NCBI GenBank assembly: GCA_033182465.1
Contig: CP137319.1
Span: forward strand, 3,348,001 to 3,412,000
Reading direction: 5' to 3'
Length of the DNA: 64,000 bases
DNA from: Sanghuangporus weigelae
Lineage: Eukaryota > Basidiomycota > Agaricomycetes > Hymenochaetales > Hymenochaetaceae
Positions 57,634 through 64,000 of this stretch are shown piece after piece. Made by a program: the position numbers and the translations under genes. A model generated the notes under the pieces. That model searched no databases, was not told the origin of the DNA, and worked only from the letters and a program-made list of their open reading frames with translations. Within the stretch, counting starts at the first letter, position 1; every line of letters starts with the position of its first letter.

Positions 57634-58275
57634 TCAGTACTCCATAACGATGTCATTGCCGTCATTGAGTGGCATCTTTGCTCTTGGAGCGATGTAGGCT
57701 GCTCGGTATGTGATTCTTCGGAATTCATCTCGAGGTCCAGCGAGGGTAAGCATAACTCGCACGTCAGTGTTAAGGTGTCGGGTCGGTGTAGAGTATGGTC
57801 CAAGGCATATCATGAACTGCATAAGCTCTGCTGGTGGGTTCTGCTGGGTTCTGGTGACTAGCCATGCTTTGCCTTCGTATCGTATATCTCGAATGTAGCG
57901 CCATATCCTTCGTTGTATAAGGAGTTGTAATTGCTTGGTTTCCAGGTTCGCATCTCTCGGTAAATAAAGGTTTGCCTGTATCGTAGATGCTGGGCATGGT
58001 GTGTGCAACTCCGGTCTATACCATCCAATCATTCTCCAAGTTATCGGGTTCGCAGTTCGAGGGGTTCGAGTTGTGATCGTTAGTTCCTCTCGTTTCTTGG
58101 GTACTATTGGGTTTGGTGGATTGGAATGCATTGTATCCTGAAGGTGTCGCTCGGTTTCGATGTGACAGTCACGCGTACCAACCGTTGCCGTGCATACTAA
58201 GTAGTATACTTCATAAAGGACCATGTAAACTCGTGCACAGACTTGACAGTGCTGAAATGCCAGTGAGGTCTCCAT
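57634..58275 (-). CDS. U3-encoded ORF in the Gypsy 5' LTR (213 aa)
   Basis: Identical to the ORF at 46855-47496. In the 5' LTR it lies upstream of the predicted RNA start and so would not be in the genomic transcript; only the 3' copy could be translated from it. Confidence 0.45.
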   Translation of the reverse strand: METSLAFQHCQVCARVYMVLYEVYYLVCTATVGTRDCHIETERHLQDTMHSNPPNPIVPKKREELTITTRTPRTANPITWRMIGWYRPELHTPCPASTIQANLYLPRDANLETKQLQLLIQRRIWRYIRDIRYEGKAWLVTRTQQNPPAELMQFMICLGPYSTPTRHLNTDVRVMLTLAGPRDEFRRITYRAAYIAPRAKMPLNDGNDIVMEY

Positions 58276-58625
58276 AAACCTTATTAGCCTTTAGCCTTTT
58301 AGCGTTTAGGCTTTAGTAGTTGTGCTTCTGGACTTCTAAGAAGTTTGATCGCTTCTTTTGATCGAGGTCGCTCTGGTTGCTTGGTCGGCGGCGTTAGAGT
58401 GGTAGTCCGCGGCAATAGGCGGTCGGCGGTGTTAGCTGTTAGCGGGATTACGTATCCGCTTCGGTGCTTCTAGCGCTCGGGTGGTAACGGGTTACTGTTG
58501 CCTAGGCCGCTCGATTGCTTGGGCCTTTGATAGCTGGCTTGGTTACCGGTCGCGTTTGGAAAGCTGATCGTGTAGATCTGTTGATCGTGTCGATCCTGAT
58601 GCGAGTTTTTGAGCGGATCCTTTCA

Positions 58626-60055
58626 GATAAACAAGTTGGCGAAGCCAAATTGCCTCTTTGGCTGCATGGGTGGCGGCAATGTATTTGGATTCGGCTGTAG
58701 AAAGCGAGATGATTTCTTGTGTTTTCGAATACCACGATATGGCTCCTCCATTCAGAATAAATACATTACCAGAAATTGCTCAACGTTCTTCCTGCATGCT
58801 TCCATCTGCGTCCGTAAAGCCTTTCAATTCACGTCCTTGAACTCCTCCGTAGGTCAACCAAAGATTTCTGGAACCTTTTAAGTATGCGAATACACATTTG
58901 ACGGCCTTCCAATGATCTGGCCCAGGGTTCACGGAAAACTTGGATAATAGCGTTACAGTAAACGCTATGTCGGGCCGAGTTGCTAAAGCCGCGTACATTA
59001 GGGACCCAATCGCCTCTCGATATGGTACGTCCCGCATGGTGCCAAGTTCTTCGGCTGAGTGTGGAGATTGCGAAGAGGTTAAACGAACATTTGGGTCCAT
59101 GGGACTGGACAGCGGTTTTAGCTCGTCAAAGTTAAATCGACGCAAGATAGCATCGATGTAGGCCCGTTGAGAAAGAGAAAGGCTTTGATTTTCGCGATTC
59201 CGAATGATTTCAATTCCGAGCAGCCAGTGAAGTGATCCAAGGTCAGTAATGTCGACATATTCTTGAAAGCGTTGCTTGAACCAAGCTATCTGGCTAGTTT
59301 CGCCACGTGTTCCAGCAATAGTAAAGTCGTCGACATGAATCACCACAATAAGAATTTTGTCTTTGTTGTGGAGGAAGAAAGCCCCGAGGTCGGCATCCGA
59401 GCAGGTAAATCCCAATTTATTACAAAGGATCCACGTGACTTTTTGATACCATTTTCGTCCAGACTGCTTAAGGCCATATATGGGTTTCTTCAGGTCGTAT
59501 ACCTCGGTTTTGCTCCTCGCATATCCTGGTGGCGGCCTCATGAATATGTCCTCTCTGTCATCAAAGTGGCCATTTAGGTAAGCACTTTTAACATCAATTT
59601 GTTCCAATTCGAGGTCGTAAAGTGCTGCCATGGCCAGGACGGCTCGGATAGTAGAAAGTTTCGCGACAGGTGCGTATGTTTCAAAAAAGTCGACTCCTGG
59701 GACTTGACTGAAACCCTGTGCCACTAACCTTGCTTTATATCATATAGGCTTCCCAGCAGCGTCCTTCTTCACCTTGAAGACCCACTTGGAACCTACGATG
59801 TTGGTTCCTTTAGGTACGTGGTCGCGTTTCTCCCATGTACCAGCTGATTCTAATGCATGTATTTCTTCTTTCATAGCTTGCTCCCACAGTCTCCATTCAG
59901 GGAGTCTTTTCGCTTCTGATAGGGAGTGTGGTTCAACGACGTCCACGTCGTCCATAGCGGCCATGAATGCATACTCCTCGTCGTAGTCGTCCACCCTCTC
60001 ATCAATCACATCCGCAGCCGCAGCTACTGCTGCGCGCATGCCCCGTGGCAGACTC
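58626..60055 (-). pseudogene. Copia pol middle part: linker, RT and start of RNase H, two nonsense codons
   Basis: Minus strand. The frame begins GMRAAVAAAADVIDERVDDY (linker), then EWRLWEQAMKEEIHALE, GSKWVFKVKKDAAGKPI, a TGA (59742-59740), then YKARLVAQGFSQVPGVDFFE, LEQIDVKSAYLNGHF, YGLKQSGRKWYQK and the catalytic IVVIHVDDFTIAG, up to LKGFTDADGS and a second TGA (58782-58780). After that the frame continues as RNase H (ISLSTAESKYIAATHAAKEA). In both places related Copia proteins usually have Arg, so CGA-to-TGA changes are likely. It is truncated on the left by the Gypsy insertion and on the right by the solo LTR. Confidence 0.9.
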
Positions 60056-61594
60056 TGTTAGGACCAGTAGTTTTAGACGAGGTGGTCAGTCTAAGCGTAC
60101 CGGAACAAGTCCCTGCTTATTCCTTCTGATGATAATTGATTGGAGATGGAACGAAGGTTATAGATGTACTACTTTAGAAGCGAGCGATAGGCTCAAGCTT
60201 GACCTCAGTAGTAGAACAGGGTTTCAATCAAAGGGTACAGTTTTCGATTGAGAGTACAAAATAATTTTGCTGAGGGACAATGCCCCGCTCAGCTGGCCCT
60301 TAAATAACCTATTTACTAAATAGTACCGACTACCTATTACTACCGACTACAGCCTTGCTATTGGTCTAGACAATATGTTTTCTCTGACACCAGTACTCGA
60401 CTCTGGTGCCAACACCGATACTTTCCTCTAGTGTTGAATCACAATACTTCTACCATATTAGGAGGGTTTGTTTGAGTCCTACTACCCCGATGCTTCGAGA
60501 AGCTTCTTCCGTGCTTCCTCCGATCCGCAATCGTTATCACATGTTAATCTCTCCTTATCTTTACCCCGCGATCCTTCTCCGTTCCCAGACGGGTTCCCAT
60601 GATAGTTGCCAAGCTATCGCTTCTCTGGCGCTCCGTTCCCGGGCTGAGCTTCTGCCGCTTAATCCTCGATCATGGGGGAGATAGTGATATCAGGGTTAGA
60701 GATCGGCAGAGCTTGCCGATCTTCTCCCGGCGAATGAGTGTACTCCGCTACACTCCTTCTGTGCCTCGCCGCGACTTCGATGTCCGATAGTTGTAGTCCT
60801 GGGCCCGTGGTTAGCCGTAGCCTCTGTCCAAAGTGCTCGCGGCCATTCCACTCATCAACTGTAATTACCCCTGGCTCTGACGCTCGCCAAGCCTGCATTA
60901 AGCGTTCTATCGCTTCTTCCGTAAGATGTTCAATGTCCGAAGGTGGCCGCTTGTAAACTGGCCAATCTACTTCCACTGCCGTGTGACTGCACAAGGTCTG
61001 GTGCCGATGCTGATTGATCCAAGCTCGCACGCCGACCTTTAATGCATAGACATCCCTATCGCTAAGCCATATGGATACCTCATGGTCGTATGCACTCATT
61101 CCGTGGTTCGGTAATGGTTGGTCTTCTGTTCGTTCCGAGGGTCCGGGCTTATGCCGAATCTTGACATCGGCTGCTTCCCTTGACACTAACCGTTCCGTGA
61201 AGTTCTTCATGAGCCATTCCGCAAGTACCCAGCTTCGTTGGTAGGCCAAGTAACAATTGGCGCACACCAAGCTCTCATGTACAAATCTTCTAGTTGCACC
61301 ACGCCGATAATGTCTTCGTTGCAGGAGTTCCGTATACCTTGCGACATTCCTTTCTTCCATCGCCGCCAGACTGCGTTCCGGCGGTGGAGTATGTCCAATG
61401 TGCATATTAGTTAGTCTTAATTGCAAATCATTAGAGTCCTCCGTGTCTTCTCCAGACGATCCGTGGTTTGCTACTCTTGAGTCGCCACCACTGTTCTGCC
61501 GTAGTAGCCTTTCGAAATAGTCTTGATTTGGCATCGCAACTCGGTGTGTAAAATTTAGCCCACGCCGCATTAGATAACCACAATTTTCGTAACA
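60056..61594 (-). repeat. solo LTR (1539 bp) of a different LTR element nested in Copia
   Basis: Begins TGTTAGGACC and ends TCGTAACA, flanked by GACTC on both sides (60051-60055 and 61595-61599). Removing it and one GACTC restores the Copia frame (AGEGSDRSLPRGMRAAVA). The size and presence of a U3-type ORF resemble the nested Gypsy LTRs, but the sequence is different. It is the footprint of an element that inserted and then lost its body by LTR-LTR recombination. Confidence 0.88.
60659..61570 (-). CDS. ORF inside the solo LTR (303 aa)
   Basis: Open frame from the first Met inside the LTR (MRRGLNFTHRVAMPNQDYFE) to the TAA at 60661-60659. It includes FVHESLVCANCYLAYQRSWV (with a CxxC) and YALKVGVRAWINQHRHQTL. 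No family recognised. It is long for chance and is the same kind of LTR-borne ORF as in the nested Gypsy, on the equivalent strand, but not obviously homologous. The longer frame to 61684 runs into Copia and is not real. Confidence 0.45.
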   Translation of the reverse strand: MRRGLNFTHRVAMPNQDYFERLLRQNSGGDSRVANHGSSGEDTEDSNDLQLRLTNMHIGHTPPPERSLAAMEERNVARYTELLQRRHYRRGATRRFVHESLVCANCYLAYQRSWVLAEWLMKNFTERLVSREAADVKIRHKPGPSERTEDQPLPNHGMSAYDHEVSIWLSDRDVYALKVGVRAWINQHRHQTLCSHTAVEVDWPVYKRPPSDIEHLTEEAIERLMQAWRASEPGVITVDEWNGREHFGQRLRLTTGPGLQLSDIEVAARHRRSVAEYTHSPGEDRQALPISNPDITISPMIED

Positions 61595-63107
61595 GACTCC
61601 TATCGGATCCCTCGCCGGCCAATACTCTCCTAACGTATGGAGAGGGTTTCTTAATGCGTTTAGAAGAGTTCTCGTTGTCCTCATCGACGATTGTCTTGGA
61701 TTTGTAAGTCTCTTTTTCTTCGTTTTTGTTTTTCTCGCTAGGGGTCTCCTTTTCTTCCTCGGGTGTATCCTCTGTCACTTTGGCTGAGAGCTCGACCATA
61801 GGATAGTCGTTTTCGTCTTCATCAAACCAGTCTTCAAAACCAGGTGGGCACTCGACACCTTCTTTCACATCCTCATCTACTGCAGCACACCAATCCGATT
61901 CGTCCTCAGAGTCCACAGTTACGTTGGCAGACTCTTTCATGTTTCCATCCTTCGATTTAGGCTTTTCTTTCTCCGGTGGTGAGTTCTTCGTTTCGCGTTT
62001 TGGTCCACTGTAAGACTGATCTTTTCTTTCTTTGAGCTTCTTACAGTTCTTGACAATATGCCCTGGTTTGTGGCAATAATGACACGTCCTCGTTTCCTTT
62101 CGAGGTCGTTCCTCAGCAATGAGGGATACTTCCTTGCCTTTGGTATCTCGTTTTTGGTCAGTTTTTCGTCTTTCACGTTCTTTCGACTCTCGTTCGGATT
62201 CGACTGATATGAGATGGATTAGAGCGTCTGGATCAATGGCTCGGATTTTTCGAATGGTTTCCTGGGAAATTTGGCCACCATAAAACGAAATTGCATGACT
62301 TGCTGCTACTTCAGCGGCCGAAACTTGGGTCAAAGCGTACTTGGCCAATCCAGGAGGAATGGAGTTGATGATAGTCGACCTGTAAGCATCATCGTCAATT
62401 GTTACGCCGCATGCTGCTAATGTTTGCTTTTTGAGGCGTAATTCATTCAGGAATTGCTTCACATTCGCTCCTTTGGGGCATTTCGACTCCATGAATTCGT
62501 TTTTCAATGAGGTTTGTGCAAACATCGATTTGTCGGTATATTCCTGAACTACTAATCTCCATTTCTCAGCAACTGTACGACATGTCAAGATTCGGACAAT
62601 AGTCGTATCAGGGAGCTTCGAGGTAAGCAAATAATTTGCTGTATCTTCGTCTTTGTCCCATGCATCCTGACGAATTGACAATGTTAGATCGTCATCATCA
62701 TCATCATCAGCTGGAGGAACCCCTGGGGATGGTGGAAGAGGCGGTAGGCTTTCTATAGGCGGTTCAGGCTGGGGCGGCGGAGCAGTCGCTGCTCCTCTGC
62801 CTCTGCCCCTACCTTGACCAGAACGCGTTTGGATTCCCTCAGGAGCGACAGGAGGCGGTTGAGGGGCTGGTGCAGAGCCCGTCAAACCCAAATTCGGCCA
62901 ACCCAAGGGGCCGAATGACTGAGCTGAAGGCTGAATAGGCGGGGGAACGACTCCAGCCGCTTCAGGACGAGTGGACGACCCATCAAAGTGGTCCCAAACT
63001 CGTTTGGTACGTACAGCGGCCTCAAGACATATAGCGAATATCGTCCAATTCTCCCCACTAGGCTGTAAAGACGGCACGGACTTCAGTTCGTCCAATGACA
63101 AGGACAT
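61595..63107 (-). pseudogene. gag: Copia gag with CCHC knuckle, fused in frame to the pre-RT linker
   Basis: Starts at 63107 (MSLSLDELKSVPSLQPSGEN) with the Copia Gag pattern (LLTSKLPDTTIVRILTCRTV, EKWRLVVQEYTDKSMFAQTS, QFLNELRLKKQTLAACGVTI). The knuckle CHYCHKPGHIVKNC is at about residue 340. After an acidic stretch (DESDWCAAVDEDVK) the frame passes straight to KRIKKPSPYVRRVLAGEG, the linker that normally follows integrase. No protease DSG motif and no integrase motifs lie between, so about 1-1.5 kb was lost in frame. It is cut at 61594 by the solo LTR. Confidence 0.85.
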
Positions 63108-63207
63108 ATCGGTGAGTTTCTCCTTTTCTTTGTAGCGGTCTCAGGCGCTAACACTCGGAATATTGCTTTGATTGAAAAATAGCGGACTCTGGCGCACGAT
63201 CAAGCAA

Positions 63208-63218
63208 GGCTCATAACC
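63208..63218 (-). promoter_or_regulatory. Copia primer-binding site, initiator-tRNA half-molecule type
   Basis: Directly after the 5' LTR the minus strand reads GGTTATGAGCC. This complements GGCUCAUAACC, the anticodon arm of eukaryotic initiator tRNA-Met, the primer type known from Drosophila copia and yeast Ty5. A tRNA 3'-end PBS (TGG...) is not present. Confidence 0.75.
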
Positions 63219-63504
63219 TGTTGTGAGGGAGCGAACACGAATATCCGAGAGGAAAACTCTCTATTATTTTGTTATACAGTTTTTACAGCGGTTTTATAAT
63301 ACTGAAGGGATCTGAGACATAAGTCGGGATAGAACGGTAAAGAAATAGAATGGTAATACAATTCAAAAAGCGAAAGAGAATTGACAAACAAGAATGACAA
63401 GCACAAAACCGAAAGAATGCAAATGATTAATAAATACCATATATTCATTCCAAACGGCAAGTGAAACAACTCGATCGGAACTTCGACAGTTTGATAATCC
63501 AACA
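63219..63504 (-). repeat. Copia 5' LTR (286 bp)
   Basis: TGTTGTGAGGG...ATCCAACA, followed by the TSD GTATC at 63505-63509. Confidence 0.93.
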
Positions 63505-63708
63505 GTATCCACGTCTTTCGAGCATTCTTTGCCGACTTCTCCATATCAGCTCACCGCGAGAGAGATCGTATTTGATGGTTGTGTTTTCTCTGCGCCATGC
63601 GGGAAGCTCTCTTGACATTTGGCGATTTAGAAACGGAATGAACGCGGTCGCGTTCATAACGCGTTTTGAGGGTGAGGGTGCCACAGCCCCTCGTGCGGAG
63701 CTAAACAT
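63505..63708 (-). pseudogene. 5' exon of kinase paralog 2, separated by the Copia insertion
   Basis: Minus strand from the Met at 63708 (MFSSARGAVAPSPSKRVMNA) through YDLSRGELIWRSRQRMLERR to GY at the Copia edge. It matches the N-terminal block of paralog 1 (ELAEDEIWRRDRYSLLESQG). It continues in frame at 45773 (YLLRPRFRVDWVPSW) when the Copia and one TSD copy are removed. Confidence 0.85.
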
Positions 63709-64000
63709 TCGCGTATCAGGACGAAGCTATACCAAATTCACACCTTTGATCTCTTGTCCTCTGAACATCTTCTTTTCATTCATCTTGATTTTTAATCTAA
63801 ACAAGAGCCAATCGTAACGATGGAAGAAACAATAGCCAGTAGGTCAGTTGCAGTTGCACAGGCCCTCTCGGAATCATTTGGCATTACGTAATATAAGGCC
63901 CAGGCAGAATCTGATTCTCTATGCCAAGCGCGCGCATAGTCCATTTACATACAGTAAGGTAGGGAAAGTATAAACTCGACTAGCTGTCACATGTGACTGA
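63709..64000. other. upstream region of the split kinase gene; right edge
   Basis: It should contain the former promoter of kinase paralog 2. No further gene is seen before the window ends. Confidence 0.35.

Larger units (their letters stand above)
46335..58625 (-). mobile_element. full-length Gypsy chromovirus nested in Copia
   Basis: 12,291 bp with two 1512-bp LTRs (46335-47846, 57114-58625), no difference seen between them and every internal open frame repeated at an exact 10,779-bp offset. The coding strand is minus. Element order: 5' LTR, PBS, ORF1 (113 aa), ORF2 (344 aa, coiled coil), gag (362 aa), -1 frameshift site, pol with chromodomain, ORF3 (332 aa), an antisense spliced small gene, polypurine tract, 3' LTR with a 213-aa ORF in U3. 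No stop or frameshift is seen in pol. Identical LTRs and open frames indicate recent, possibly still active, insertion. It is much longer than the 5-6 kb typical of fungal chromoviruses. Confidence 0.95.
57114..58625 (-). repeat. Gypsy 5' LTR (1512 bp)
   Basis: No difference from 46335-47846 was noticed; TG...CA ends. With transcription starting near 57384, U3 is about 1.24 kb and R-U5 about 270 bp. Followed at 58626-58630 by the GATAA duplication. Confidence 0.95.
45774..63504 (-). mobile_element. Ty1/Copia retrotransposon, carrying two nested insertions
   Basis: Two 286-bp LTRs (45774-46059 and 63219-63504) begin TGTTG and end CAACA. The coding strand is minus, so the right LTR is the 5' LTR. 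Between them in element order: a tRNA half-molecule-type PBS, gag with a CCHC knuckle, the RT linker, Copia-type RT, RNase H and a polypurine tract. Two later elements sit inside: a full Gypsy (46335-58625) and a solo LTR (60056-61594). With those and one TSD copy each removed, the Copia is 3891 bp, shorter than typical (about 5 kb), because protease and integrase are absent. The LTRs differ at one site I noticed (T in the left copy against C in the right, in AAAAGTGAAA/AAAAGCGAAA). Confidence 0.93.

Noticed and set aside
61571-61684. Start of the solo-LTR ORF inside Copia
   Set aside because: The first 38 codons belong to Copia sequence outside the LTR boundary at 61594 or at its very edge; the LTR's own first Met is at 61570.

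Overview
The window looks like nuclear DNA of a mushroom-forming basidiomycete (Agaricomycetes). Genes are packed on both strands and broken by many short introns (about 45-95 bp, GT...AG). The families fit that group: cerato-platanin, a DUF6533 membrane protein, P450 duplicates, a GMC oxidoreductase, fungal-type kinases and chromodomain Gypsy elements.

Layout. 1-5.2 kb: a long foldback repeat, a secreted cerato-platanin gene and a CTD-kinase gamma subunit gene (CTK3-like). 5.2-9.7 kb: a large zinc-cluster protein with an AlkB-like C-terminus (minus) divergent from a TGS1-type cap trimethylguanosine synthase (plus). 10-24.6 kb: a disordered Ser/Pro-rich protein, a DAO-type FAD oxidoreductase, a very large ankyrin-RCC1-BTB protein (IBtk-like), a secreted GMC oxidoreductase and a GPR1/FUN34/YaaH acetate-transporter-family protein. 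26.4-36.7 kb: a thaumatin-like protein, then two closely related P450 genes flanking a DUF6533 membrane-protein gene. 37-41.5 kb: a decayed reverse-transcriptase-related (rvt-type) gene and a salicylate-hydroxylase-like FAD monooxygenase. 42.6-45.8 kb: two tail-to-tail fungal protein-kinase paralogs, both broken.

The last 18 kb is a three-layer retrotransposon nest. A Copia element (45774-63504, 286-bp LTRs, TSD GTATC) lies inside the first exon of the second kinase gene; the rest of that exon is at 63505-63708. Into this Copia went (a) a complete Gypsy chromovirus (46335-58625, two 1512-bp LTRs with no difference seen, TSD GATAA) and (b) a 1539-bp solo LTR of another family (60056-61594, TSD GACTC). 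Removing both insertions gives a 3.9-kb Copia in which gag runs in frame into the linker before RT, with protease and integrase missing.

The Gypsy element is the most unusual object here. It carries a small ORF and a coiled-coil ORF overlapping each other and gag, a canonical -1 slippery heptamer at the gag end leading into an open pol frame, a third ORF after pol, an ORF inside the LTR U3, and a spliced antisense gene for an 88-residue single-pass membrane protein. Its primer-binding site is complementary to the predicted 5' end of its own RNA, as in Tf1-type self-priming. All calls come from reading the sequence; no database search was possible.
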